A stretch of 64,000 bases of DNA from CAISGS01 sp044376615 (GTDB taxonomy: Bacteria; Pseudomonadota; Alphaproteobacteria; Caulobacterales; Caulobacteraceae). The notes below the pieces were generated by a model. The model saw only the letters and a list, made by a program, of their open reading frames with translations. It did no database searches and was not told the origin of the DNA. Below, one piece after another: positions 1-8,026 of this stretch. Within the stretch, counting starts at the first letter, position 1, and every line of letters starts with the position of its first letter. Both the position numbers and the translations under genes were made by a program. The stretch spans positions 8,035-72,034 of the forward strand of contig JBILKO010000001.1 in NCBI GenBank assembly GCA_044376615.1. The letters are read 5' to 3'.

Positions 1-83
1 CCTGGATCACGGCCTCGGGTACGGGCAAGCTCTATAAGTGCCGTTGGCCGCGGCCAGGCTTGAAGCTGAACTTTAACGCTTAA
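1..83 (+). CDS. C-terminal end of an unidentified protein (partial)
   Basis: An open frame enters from the left edge and reads 26 residues to a TAA at 81-83, ending ...RPGLKLNFNA. Only the tail is present, so no family can be named. Its stop overlaps the stop of the opposite-strand methyltransferase by 4 bases (TTAA), the same junction style seen at other convergent pairs in this window. That is the main reason to believe it is a real gene end. Confidence 0.4.
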   Translation, partial: WITASGTGKLYKCRWPRPGLKLNFNA

Positions 84-865
84 GGCTCCCAGCCCAGATC
101 GGCCTGGCCACGCAATATGGCCTCGGTCTTGGCGGTGTGCTGTCCAGTGGACCTATCATGCAGCACCAGGGCGGGCAGCAGGACCAAGGGGGCCTTACCG
201 GTCTTGATCGCCTGCACCAGGACCCGCTTGGCCGGGGTGTCACTAAAGGGCTGGACCGGGCGGATACGGATGCTCCCGGCCTTGGGGGCGAGTAGGCCTA
301 AAATATCGCCCAACCGGTCGGCGCGGTGGATTAGGGTGAGGGTGCCGCCCTCGCGCACGCTCTTGAGCAAAAAGCCGGTCCAGGCCTCTAATCCATCATC
401 GGCCATATAGGCGCCCAGGCGACTGGCATCTGGGCTGCGCAAGGTGCCAGGATCATCGAAAAACGGCGGATTACAGAGGGCCGCATCGAACGGCTCTAGG
501 TCCAGCGCCTTGAGGCTGGTCGGCAGGGCGGCATTGATGATCTGGACCCGGTCTTGCAGGGCATTGAGGGCAATATTGGTCTGGCCAAGGTCGGCAGCGA
601 CCCGGTCGCGCTCAATCCCGACAAATTGGTTATGGGGCCTGCGAAACGCCGCCGCAAGCAAGGCCCCGCCCACGCCGCAGCCTGCCTCGATCACCCGCGC
701 TTGCGGCCCTGAGTCGCAGGCGGCGGCCAAGAGGGCCGCATCAAGGCCTGCCCGGTAACCGACCTTGGGTTGGCGCAGCACGACTTTTCCGCCAAGCACA
801 GTGTCCTGAGACCAGTTTGGCCCTATATCTTCGGTTGAGCCTGGGTTCAGATCAGATTGGGGCAT
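80..865 (-). CDS. tRNA1(Val) (adenine(37)-N6)-methyltransferase-like (TrmN6 family)
   Basis: A 261-aa class I SAM-dependent methyltransferase. The SAM-binding motif I is VIEAGCGVGGA near residue 60, and the CNPPFF motif near residue 135 is the N-P-P-F signature of N6-adenine methyltransferases. The N-terminal DTVLGGKV...QPKVGYRAGLDA stretch is typical of the TrmN6/YfiC family, which methylates A37 of valine tRNA. The frame stays open upstream to 1030, but the ATG at 865 begins the conserved region and avoids overlap with the divergent polyprenyl synthase, so I chose it. The exact tRNA substrate is inferred from the family. Confidence 0.8.
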   Translation of the reverse strand: MPQSDLNPGSTEDIGPNWSQDTVLGGKVVLRQPKVGYRAGLDAALLAAACDSGPQARVIEAGCGVGGALLAAAFRRPHNQFVGIERDRVAADLGQTNIALNALQDRVQIINAALPTSLKALDLEPFDAALCNPPFFDDPGTLRSPDASRLGAYMADDGLEAWTGFLLKSVREGGTLTLIHRADRLGDILGLLAPKAGSIRIRPVQPFSDTPAKRVLVQAIKTGKAPLVLLPALVLHDRSTGQHTAKTEAILRGQADLGWEP

Positions 866-1008
866 GGCCTGGCCATTTCTAGACTTGTATGGATACAGTC
901 CCTGACCTATCCCGCAAGCCTTGTCCATCGCAACGGGTCTTGGCATATAGGCCCTGTGCTTTGTGATCCCTTGAGTTGATTTGCCGCCGCGCAAGCAGGA
1001 GCTTGATT

Positions 1009-2025
1009 TTGGACGTTGCCAACGTCGCATCCCGACCGATCGGCTCCGTCGACCGCCTTGTGCGGATGGCGGCGCAGGATATGGCGGGTATTGACCGGCT
1101 GATCACCCAGCGGATGGATAGTCCCGTTCCGGTGATCCCGGCCTTGGCCGAGCATCTGATATCAGCCGGCGGTAAGCGTTTGCGGCCACTTTTGACCGTG
1201 GCGGCGGCCAGGCTTTGCCATGGGACCGGCCCGGCGCCCGATGGTTATTTAAAGCTCGCCGCAGCGGTTGAATTTATTCATACCGCCACCTTGCTGCACG
1301 ATGATGTGGTCGATGGCAGCACGCTGCGCCGGGGCAAGATGGCCGCGCACCTGATCTGGGGCGGGTCTTCCAGCGTCCTGGTCGGCGATTTTCTGTTTGC
1401 GCGGGCCTTCGAGCTCATGGTTGAGACCGGCTCGCTCCGGGCCCTGAACATCCTGGCGCATGCCTCAAGCGTGATTGCTGAGGGCGAAGTCTTACAACTG
1501 ACCCGCTCGCATGACCTGACCCTGGATCAGGTCACTTATCTTGAAATCATTCAGTCTAAGACCGCCGAGCTGTTTGCGGCCGCGGCAGAGGCGGGCGCGG
1601 TGGTTGTAGGCGCGAGCGAGGGAAAGGTTCAGGCCCTACGCGGCTTTGGCCTCAATCTCGGCCTGGCGTTCCAGTTGGCTGATGATGTGCTCGATTATGG
1701 TGGCCTGGCATCGGACCTAGGCAAGAATGCCGGCGATGACTTCCGCGAAGGCAAGGTCACCTTGCCGCTCTTGCTGGCTATGGCCCGCAGCGGTAGCGAC
1801 GAGGCCAGATTTTGGCAGCGGACCGTTGGCGACCTGGACCAGACTGAAGCGGATTTTGTCCGGGCGCGGAGCCTGATGGTCGAAACGGGCGCCCTGGAAT
1901 CCTGCCTAGATCTGGCCATGGATTATGCTGTCCAGGCTAAGGCGGCCCTGTCAGGGTTTGACAATTCCGATTGGCGCCAATCGCTAGAGGCCTTAGCCGA
2001 TTTCGCGGTCAGTCGTCTGGCTTGA
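1009..2025 (+). CDS. ispB: long-chain polyprenyl diphosphate synthase
   Basis: An all-alpha trans-isoprenyl diphosphate synthase of about 338 aa that condenses IPP units onto an allylic diphosphate, giving the octa- to decaprenyl tail of ubiquinone. Both aspartate-rich motifs are present: LLHDDVVDGSTLRRG about 95 residues in, and QLADDVLDYGG near residue 225. The GGKRLRP motif near residue 50 binds IPP. The open frame begins at a TTG at 976, but AGGAG at 997-1001 sits 7 bases before the TTG at 1009, so the TTG start at 1009 is preferred. Its 3' end overlaps the convergent glycosyltransferase by 33 bp. Chain length cannot be read from sequence with certainty. Confidence 0.9.
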   Translation: MDVANVASRPIGSVDRLVRMAAQDMAGIDRLITQRMDSPVPVIPALAEHLISAGGKRLRPLLTVAAARLCHGTGPAPDGYLKLAAAVEFIHTATLLHDDVVDGSTLRRGKMAAHLIWGGSSSVLVGDFLFARAFELMVETGSLRALNILAHASSVIAEGEVLQLTRSHDLTLDQVTYLEIIQSKTAELFAAAAEAGAVVVGASEGKVQALRGFGLNLGLAFQLADDVLDYGGLASDLGKNAGDDFREGKVTLPLLLAMARSGSDEARFWQRTVGDLDQTEADFVRARSLMVETGALESCLDLAMDYAVQAKAALSGFDNSDWRQSLEALADFAVSRLA

Positions 2026-3027
2026 GGCCAGCTTTCGGTCGAGCGCGGTCCATAGGCCGATCGCCGATATGAGGCCCAGGCCAAACAACCCTGCCTGCCA
2101 TCCCGTGGGCGCGCGTTCCGCTAAGCAGCCCGCGACTGTATAGGCCAGCATGATCGCCCAGAACCTTAGGGCCAGGCCGCCATGGCTTGGTTGAGCCGCC
2201 AGATAGCGCTGAAAAACATGGTCCCTATGCGCTTCCCACAGGACCTTGCCTGCACGTTGGCGCTTAAGTAGCGTCAAAAGCACATCGGTCAGCATCGGCA
2301 AACAGGCCATGACGATCGGATAGGGCGACAGGCTTGGGATAGCGGGCTCTGTGCTGGCTAGGACCGCAAGGCCAGCGACCATAAATCCGGAAAACAGGGC
2401 ACCGGCATCGCCTTGAAACACCCGGCCCAAGGGCAGGTTCCAGGGCAGGAAGCCAAGGCCCGCCATGGCACACGTCAAGGCGGCTAGGGCGAGCCCCGGC
2501 TGACCATGGCCAAGACTAAGGGCAGCCTGGCCGAGCAGGACAATGATTGCCGCGCCTGGCGACAGGCCATTGGCCCCGTCCATGAAATTGAAGGCATTGA
2601 CCACGACCACGATCCACAGCGCCGTGCCAAGGACCCCGATGATCGGACCAAGATTTAGGGAAAGGCCCGGCGCTACAGGCAAGCTGTCTACATGCGCGCC
2701 GAACAGGGCAAAGGCGAGGGCAAACAGGACCTGGACCCCAAGCTTGATCTTGGGGCCAAGATCGATCGCGTCATCCAAGGCACCAAACAGGCCAATGCCG
2801 ACGGCTAGGGCTAAAAGCACGACCAGACCGGGCATGAACTGGCCCAGCATGACCACACCCAGACAGGTCCCCACTATGATGCCAAGCCCGGCTGCGGTTG
2901 GGGTTGGGGTCTCGTGATTGCGCCTTTGGTCAGGATGATCGACCGGGCCCCAGACAGCCACGAGCGCGGCGACCACACTGCTGGCCACCGCCGCTGTTAT
3001 CAGGGCGGGCAGAACCTCGATCAGCAC
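1993..3027 (-). CDS. WecA/MraY-type polyprenyl-phosphate glycosyl-1-phosphate transferase
   Basis: A polytopic membrane protein of 344 aa with about ten hydrophobic segments. Family motifs appear in order: DHPDQRRNHETPTPTAAG (residues 30-47), the acidic DDAIDL (85-90), NAFNFMDGANGL (144-155), GDAGALFSGF near 210, and HRDHVFQRY near 270. These match enzymes that move a sugar-1-phosphate from a UDP-sugar onto undecaprenyl phosphate (WecA, MraY, TagO). The sequence is WecA-like rather than MraY-like, so a role in initiating O-antigen, capsule or other glycan synthesis is inferred. The sugar is unknown. It lies 7 bp downstream of the aminotransferase on the same strand. Confidence 0.8.
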   Translation of the reverse strand: MLIEVLPALITAAVASSVVAALVAVWGPVDHPDQRRNHETPTPTAAGLGIIVGTCLGVVMLGQFMPGLVVLLALAVGIGLFGALDDAIDLGPKIKLGVQVLFALAFALFGAHVDSLPVAPGLSLNLGPIIGVLGTALWIVVVVNAFNFMDGANGLSPGAAIIVLLGQAALSLGHGQPGLALAALTCAMAGLGFLPWNLPLGRVFQGDAGALFSGFMVAGLAVLASTEPAIPSLSPYPIVMACLPMLTDVLLTLLKRQRAGKVLWEAHRDHVFQRYLAAQPSHGGLALRFWAIMLAYTVAGCLAERAPTGWQAGLFGLGLISAIGLWTALDRKLASSQTTDREIG

Positions 3028-3033
3028 GCGGCT

Positions 3034-4236
3034 TTATCGCACGGCGGCGCAGAAGCGCTGGATACGGCTACAGGCGTCTTCCAAAATCTCGTTCGAGGTG
3101 GCGTAGGAGATGCGGAAGAATGGCGATAGGCCAAAGGCCTCACCATGCACCACGGCCACACCTTCGGACTCCAACAGCTCCGCAGCAAAGTCCTCATCGG
3201 TCTTGATCACTCGCCCAGATGGCGCGGTCTTGCCAATCAGGCCCTCGCAGGAGGGATAGACATAGAAGGCTCCCTCAGGCGTTGGGCAATGCAGGCCATT
3301 GGACTGGTTGAGCATGGAGACCACCAGATCGCGGCGCTGCTGAAACACCTTGGCCCGGGCAGGGATGAAGTCCTGCGGTCCATTTAGGGCTTCAACGGCG
3401 GCCCATTGGGCGATCGAGCAGGGGTTGGAGGTCGATTGGCTCATGACCTTGGCCATGGCCTTGATCAGTTCAACGGGTCCGCCGGCATAGCCAATGCGCC
3501 AGCCGGTCATGGAATAGGATTTCGACACCCCATTCATGGTCAAGGTGCGGTCATAAAGCCTAGGCTCGACCTGGGCGATGGTGGTGAACTCAAAATCGTC
3601 ATAGATCAGGTGTTCATACATATCGTCAGTGAGGATCCAGACCTGGGGATGACGCAGCAGCACATCAGCCAAGGCCTTGAGCTCGGCCCGCGTATAGGCC
3701 GCGCCCGACGGGTTGGACGGTGAATTCAGGATCAGCCACTTGGTGCGCGGGGTGATAACGGCCTCAAGATCAGCCGCCTGGACCTTAAAATTGTTTTCGG
3801 CCGTCGTCGCAACAAATACGGGCTCACCGCCAGCAAGCAGTACCATGTCGGGATAAGACACCCAATAGGGGGCAGGCACGATCACCTCATCACCGGGCGA
3901 CAGGGTGGCGACCAGAGCATTGTATATGACGGGCTTGCCACCAGGCGAGACATTGATCTGGGCGGGCGTATAGGTCAGGCCGTTTTCCCGCGCGAACTTG
4001 GCGCAGATTGCGGCCTTTAGCTCAGGAATGCCATCAACATCAGTGTATTTGGTCTGGCCGTCCTGGATCGCCTTGATGGCGGCGGCCTTGATCGAGTCCG
4101 GTGTGTCAAAATCGGGCTCACCTGTGCCCAGCGAAATCACATCCCGGCCTTCGCGGATCAGTTGGCGGGCCTTGGCCGTCACGGCCATGGTGGGGGACGG
4201 CTTGACGCGGCGCAGGGCGAGCGACTCCAGGGACAT
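3034..4236 (-). CDS. aatA: pyridoxal-phosphate aspartate aminotransferase (class I)
   Basis: A 400-aa fold-type I PLP enzyme. The PLP lysine lies in NGVSKSYSMTGWRIGYAGG. The N-terminal SLGTGEPDFDTPDSIKAA and KYTDVDGIPELKAA and the LNSPSNPSGAAY motif are characteristic of the subgroup Ib aspartate aminotransferases of alphaproteobacteria, which transfer the amino group between aspartate and 2-oxoglutarate. The frame begins at 4248, but the second ATG at 4236 follows a GGAG ribosome-binding site, giving MSLESLALRRV. Some members also accept prephenate, so specificity is not fully certain. Confidence 0.9.
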   Translation of the reverse strand: MSLESLALRRVKPSPTMAVTAKARQLIREGRDVISLGTGEPDFDTPDSIKAAAIKAIQDGQTKYTDVDGIPELKAAICAKFARENGLTYTPAQINVSPGGKPVIYNALVATLSPGDEVIVPAPYWVSYPDMVLLAGGEPVFVATTAENNFKVQAADLEAVITPRTKWLILNSPSNPSGAAYTRAELKALADVLLRHPQVWILTDDMYEHLIYDDFEFTTIAQVEPRLYDRTLTMNGVSKSYSMTGWRIGYAGGPVELIKAMAKVMSQSTSNPCSIAQWAAVEALNGPQDFIPARAKVFQQRRDLVVSMLNQSNGLHCPTPEGAFYVYPSCEGLIGKTAPSGRVIKTDEDFAAELLESEGVAVVHGEAFGLSPFFRISYATSNEILEDACSRIQRFCAAVR

Positions 4237-4360
4237 AATCATCTCCAAATCAGAACAGGGCGTCGGTTTAGACCTAATAGGCCTATTGGCAAAGACCAGA
4301 CCGGCCGATTCCTGACCAACAGATGCTGATTTGCCGCGCTCAGAAGGCTATAGGAGAGGC

Positions 4361-5101
4361 ATGAGGTCCCTGGTCCGATTCCTGATGAATATGGATGCCC
4401 GCGCCTGGCGCGGCGCGGCCGTGTCCTTCCTATTGCTCGGTGGGGTCGGGATTGTCTTCCTGTTCGGGGCCCAGGTGCTGGGTTTCAATGGCGAGGCGGC
4501 GGTTGAGCAGTGGCTGGGCATGGCCGCGCGAGGTCCCTTGGCCCTGCCGGTTGCGGTGACGGCTTTTGCGGTCTTGGCCTTTTTGGGCGTGCCGCAATTT
4601 GTCTTGATCGCCGCCGCCGTCGTGGCCTTTGGCCCTTGGCTGGGGCTTGTCTATAGCTGGATCGGGACCATGGTTTCGGCCATGGTTGGCTTTGGACTGG
4701 GGCGCAAGATTGGTGGTCGCGCCATTGCCTCGCTTGGCGGCATTGGCGGCGGCGAGGGCATAGCCAGCTTTATGGCCCTGGTCGGCCGCAACGGTTTTAT
4801 GGCCAGCCTGATTGTCCGCCTGGTGCCCTCGGCACCATTCATTGTCGTCAACATGGCCGCAGGCGTAACGCCGATGCGGTTTCGAGATTTTGTGGCGGGC
4901 ACGGCGCTGGGCATTATTCCAAAGATTGCCCTGACAGCCTTTGCCGGCAATTCCATCGTACAAGCCATGAAGGGCGGCGGCGGTCAGTCCTTGATTCTGC
5001 TGGCCTTGGCCGCCGTCATCTGGCTCGCCACCGGTCTAATAGCCCGCCGCTGGATGAAGGCCAAGGAGGCGAGCCATGATGGTGAAAGCCCGCCGAACTG
5101 A
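4361..5101 (+). CDS. TVP38/TMEM64 (VTT-domain) membrane protein
   Basis: A 246-aa inner-membrane protein of the DedA/VTT superfamily. The pattern of hydrophobic segments, the LGVPQFVLIAAAVVAFGPWLG re-entrant segment (about residues 75-95), and the later RLVPSAPFIVVNMAAG motif match the TVP38 branch. VTT proteins are implicated in lipid scrambling and membrane homeostasis; its exact role here is unknown. The ATG at 4361 follows TAGGAGAGGC and is preferred to an in-frame TTG at 4331. It is divergent from the aminotransferase, with a 124-bp shared promoter region. Confidence 0.8.
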   Translation: MRSLVRFLMNMDARAWRGAAVSFLLLGGVGIVFLFGAQVLGFNGEAAVEQWLGMAARGPLALPVAVTAFAVLAFLGVPQFVLIAAAVVAFGPWLGLVYSWIGTMVSAMVGFGLGRKIGGRAIASLGGIGGGEGIASFMALVGRNGFMASLIVRLVPSAPFIVVNMAAGVTPMRFRDFVAGTALGIIPKIALTAFAGNSIVQAMKGGGGQSLILLALAAVIWLATGLIARRWMKAKEASHDGESPPN

Positions 5102-5149
5102 AATAATTTTGCTGTTGGGCGCTTTTTTGCCGGGTTTAACGCAATAGGC

Positions 5150-5178
5150 TTGCCGTAATCGCGTTTCACCGCTACACA
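5150..5178 (+). promoter_or_regulatory. putative housekeeping promoter of the leu leader
   Basis: TTGCCG at 5150-5155 and GCTACACA at 5171-5178 are 15 bases apart. This resembles the Caulobacter sigma-70 consensus (TTGACGS-N10-14-GCTANAWC). Transcription would start about at the leader ATG (5185), so the leader peptide may be translated from a leaderless or nearly leaderless RNA; no Shine-Dalgarno sequence is seen. Pattern match only. Confidence 0.45.
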
Positions 5179-5184
5179 CTTCGC

Positions 5185-5271
5185 ATGTTCATTTGTCTTA
5201 CCAGGACTGATCGCGCCGCCCTATTGGGGCTTGGCGGGCTTATGGGGCTTAGTCGCCCCTGGGCGTCCTAG
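5185..5271 (+). CDS. leucine-rich leader peptide of leuA (28 aa)
   Basis: The ATG at 5185 opens a 28-codon frame ending TAG at 5269-5271. It has six leucines, five of them within residues 13-22 (LLGLGGLMGL). None uses CTG, the usual Leu codon of the neighbouring genes: four are CTT, one CTA and one TTG. The Leu cluster lies just upstream of mutually exclusive hairpins and 88 bp ahead of leuA. This is the architecture of amino-acid attenuation leaders, in which ribosome stalling on uncharged Leu-tRNA lifts termination. The frame and hairpins are seen; function is inferred. Confidence 0.7.
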   Translation: MFICLTRTDRAALLGLGGLMGLSRPWAS

Positions 5272-5345
5272 GGCCTGCGCGCAAGATCGCAGCCGGACGT
5301 TCAGGGGATTTTTAGAACCAACCCCTAACGTCTCAATCTTATCTT
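5244..5345 (+). promoter_or_regulatory. putative leucine attenuator (competing hairpins)
   Basis: Three competing stems can be drawn. A pause stem pairs GGGGC (5244-5248) with GCCCC (5255-5259) and overlaps the leader Leu codons. An antiterminator pairs GCGTCC (5263-5268) with GGACGT (5295-5300), extended inside by CTGCG (5275-5279) with CGCAG (5288-5292). A terminator pairs GACGTT (5296-5301) and GGGG (5304-5307) with CCCC (5322-5325) and AACGTC (5327-5332), followed by a moderately U-rich run to about 5345. Antiterminator and terminator share 5296-5300, so they exclude one another. Confidence 0.65.
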
Positions 5346-5358
5346 AAGAGCTTTTCCC

Positions 5359-6945
5359 ATGACCGCCTCAATCACCAATCCCGCAGCCCCGATCATCGGC
5401 GCGCGCGAAAACGTCATTATCTTCGACACCACCATGCGCGATGGGGAGCAGTCCCCTGGCGCCTCCATGAGCCTGGACGAGAAGCTGGAACTCGCCAAAA
5501 TCCTGGAAGACATGGGCGTTGACGTCATTGAGGCGGGCTTTCCCATTGCCTCCAATGGCGACTTCGAAGCCGTCCGCGAGATCGCCAAGATCGTCAAGAA
5601 CAGCACGATTGCTGGCCTGTGCCGCGCCCATCCGATGGATATTGACCGATGCGCCGAGGCCCTAAAGCCCGCTGCCCGTGGCCGTATCCATGTCGTGATC
5701 GCCACCAGCGACCTGCATATGAAGCACAAGCTGCAGATGGAACCGGAGCAGGTGCTGGAAGCGATTAGCCGCACCGTCACCCATGCCCGCAATCTGCGTG
5801 ATGATGTCGAATGGTCGGCCGAGGACGCGACCCGCAGCGACCGCCAGTTCCTGCGCCGTGCGGTTGAGGCCGCGATCAAGGCTGGAGCCACCACGATCAA
5901 TCTGCCCGATACGGTCGGCTATACCTATCCATCTGAATATGCCGACCTGTTCAGCTGGATGACCCAAAATGTTGAGGGTGCCGACCGGGTCGTCTTCTCA
6001 ACCCATTGCCATAATGATCTGGGCCTGGCCGTGGCCAATAGTCTGGCGGGCGTCCAGGGCGGCGCAAGGCAGGTAGAATGCGCGATCAACGGTCTGGGTG
6101 AGCGGGCGGGTAATGCGGCCCTAGAAGAAATCGTTATGGCGCTGAAGGTGCGGGCTGATCGCCTGCCCTATCATACGGGTATCGATACCACCCATATTAC
6201 CCGCGCCAGCCGCTATGTCTCGGCGATTACCGGGTTTGCGGTCCAGTACAATAAGGCCATCGTCGGCAAGAATGCCTTTGCGCATGAAAGCGGCATTCAC
6301 CAGGACGGCATGCTGAAGAACCGCGAAACCTATGAAATCATGACCCCGGAATCGGTGGGCCAAGCCCCGTCTAGCCTTGTTATGGGCAAGCATTCCGGCA
6401 GCCATGCCTTTAAGGCCAAGCTGAAGGATCTGGGCTATGAGCTGGGTCAGAATGCGCTGAAAGAGGCCTTTGTCCGGTTCAAGGACCTGGCTGACCGCAA
6501 AAAACATGTCTATGACGACGATATTATCGCTCTGGTCGATGACGCCTTGGCGCGCGGCGGAGAGCGTATCCGCGTGACGCATCTGCGGGTCATGGCCGGG
6601 ACGGAGGGCCAGTCGGCTGAACTTACCCTGGATGTCGAGGGCACCGAACATAGCGCCACCGCGACGGGCGACGGCCCTGTCGATGCCGTCTTCAACGCAA
6701 TTCACATGATCGTGCCGCATGAGGCTGTGCTGCGCTTGTTCCAGGTGCATGCCGTGACCGAAGGCACCGACGCCCAGGCCCAGGTCTCGGTGCGGCTAGA
6801 AGACGATGGCCGCATTGCCACCGGTCAGGCGGCGGATACCGACACCCTGACCGCCTCGGCCAAGGCCTATGTCAATGCCTTGAACAATCTCATGGCCCGC
6901 AAGCAAAAGTCGGCGCCCGAGCCCATGAGCGCGGTCGGTAGCTAG
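5359..6945 (+). CDS. leuA: 2-isopropylmalate synthase
   Basis: The first committed enzyme of leucine synthesis, condensing acetyl-CoA with 2-oxoisovalerate. At 528 aa it matches bacterial LeuA type 1. The N-terminal TIM barrel shows FDTTMRDGEQSPGASM (about residues 23-38), the metal-binding STHCHNDLGLAVANS near 215-230, and the glycine-rich NGLGERAGNAALEE. The C-terminal part (about 385-510) has the LeuA dimer regulatory domain that confers leucine feedback inhibition. Expression is probably also controlled by the attenuator upstream. A hairpin terminator follows the stop. Confidence 0.96.
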   Translation: MTASITNPAAPIIGARENVIIFDTTMRDGEQSPGASMSLDEKLELAKILEDMGVDVIEAGFPIASNGDFEAVREIAKIVKNSTIAGLCRAHPMDIDRCAEALKPAARGRIHVVIATSDLHMKHKLQMEPEQVLEAISRTVTHARNLRDDVEWSAEDATRSDRQFLRRAVEAAIKAGATTINLPDTVGYTYPSEYADLFSWMTQNVEGADRVVFSTHCHNDLGLAVANSLAGVQGGARQVECAINGLGERAGNAALEEIVMALKVRADRLPYHTGIDTTHITRASRYVSAITGFAVQYNKAIVGKNAFAHESGIHQDGMLKNRETYEIMTPESVGQAPSSLVMGKHSGSHAFKAKLKDLGYELGQNALKEAFVRFKDLADRKKHVYDDDIIALVDDALARGGERIRVTHLRVMAGTEGQSAELTLDVEGTEHSATATGDGPVDAVFNAIHMIVPHEAVLRLFQVHAVTEGTDAQAQVSVRLEDDGRIATGQAADTDTLTASAKAYVNALNNLMARKQKSAPEPMSAVGS

Positions 6946-6951
6946 GCCCTA

Positions 6952-6996
6952 AGCGCCCCGTTTGTAAAACGGGCGGGGCGTTCGTTTCCCTTTTTG
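6952..6996 (+). terminator. rho-independent terminator after leuA
   Basis: CGCCCCGTTT and AAACGGGCGGGGCG (about 6954-6980) form a GC-rich stem with a 3-base loop and a two-base bulge, followed by T-rich sequence (TTCGTTTCCCTTTTTG). It sits just after the leuA stop and before the DMT transporter. Confidence 0.7.
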
Positions 6997-7016
6997 TCAG
7001 ATTGGTCGGGTTCCGT

Positions 7017-7898
7017 ATGATCTGGATACCCATAACGATTGGCGCGACCGCGCTTCAAGTGGCGCGCAATGCGGTACAGCGCAGTCTGCTGGGCGTTGCT
7101 GGCCCATGGGGCGCGACCCTGGTCCGGTTCCTGTTTGGCCTACCCTTTACATTGGTCTTTGTCGGCGTGGCAAAGCTGGTTTGGCCGCAGGCGCAGGGTC
7201 ATTTTGGCCTCTATTATCTCGCCGCCTGCGCGATTGGGGCCACAGCCCAGATGACCGCGACGGCGGCCCTCTTGGTGTCAATGCAGAAATCGAGCTTTGC
7301 CATTGGCACCGCCTTTCAACAAAGCTCGTTGCTCTTTACCGCCCTGGTGGGTGCCTTGATCTTTCATGACCATATGAGCGCCGCGGCCTGGGGCGGCGTC
7401 CTGGTCGCCACCGCAGGCCTGACCTATCTGTCCTGGCCAAAACAGATGGAAGGCATACGCGACTGGAGCCCGGCGGTCTTGGGCCTTTTGTCCGGCGCCA
7501 TATTTGCGGTTTCAGCCAACGCCTTTCGCCAGGCTGGCCTTGCTTTTGATCCTAAACACGTCGTGGTCTCGGCCCTGGTGACATTGGTCGTGGTTCAGGC
7601 CATGCAATCGGTGGCTCTGACCCTTATTCTGGCGGTGGTTGATCGCGGTGCCCTGCGCGGCGTCATTCGAGCCTGGCGTTCGTCCTTGGGGGCAGGGTTT
7701 TTTGGCGCTGGGGCCTCCGCCCTTTGGTTCACTGCCCTAACCATGAGCCCAGCTGCCCCCGTCCGCGCCGTTGGGGTCGTAGAAATGCCCATGGCAGCCC
7801 TGGTTGGCCGGCGCTTGTTTAAGGAGCGACTAAGCCTGGCCCAGATCCTCGCTGGAACCGTAACGGCGATCGGGGTGATTTTGGCGGCGGTCGGCTAG
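7017..7898 (+). CDS. EamA/DMT-family transporter
   Basis: A 293-aa inner-membrane protein with about ten predicted transmembrane segments arranged as two five-helix repeats, as in drug/metabolite transporters. The conserved end of the second repeat is seen in VRAVGVVEMPMAALVGRRLFKERLSLAQILAG. The substrate cannot be told. The open frame begins at a TTG at 7002; the ATG at 7017 (MIWIPITIG) is preferred, although no strong Shine-Dalgarno precedes either. It lies between leuA and the mre operon with its own short gaps. Confidence 0.75.
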   Translation: MIWIPITIGATALQVARNAVQRSLLGVAGPWGATLVRFLFGLPFTLVFVGVAKLVWPQAQGHFGLYYLAACAIGATAQMTATAALLVSMQKSSFAIGTAFQQSSLLFTALVGALIFHDHMSAAAWGGVLVATAGLTYLSWPKQMEGIRDWSPAVLGLLSGAIFAVSANAFRQAGLAFDPKHVVVSALVTLVVVQAMQSVALTLILAVVDRGALRGVIRAWRSSLGAGFFGAGASALWFTALTMSPAAPVRAVGVVEMPMAALVGRRLFKERLSLAQILAGTVTAIGVILAAVG

Positions 7899-8026
7899 GG
7901 CCGTTCATCTTGGGCGATTAAGGGCTCTGATGGACTAAACCAGTTGAAAAGCCTTGAATTAAACGCTTTTGCAGGGCACACCCAAGAGCTTGTAAGTCCC
8001 CCATCCTCCTCCGTTTAAGGCCCATC

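Noticed and set aside
8000..8026. A strong Shine-Dalgarno sequence for mreB
   Set aside because: Only a weak AAGG precedes the ATG; I could not define a convincing site.
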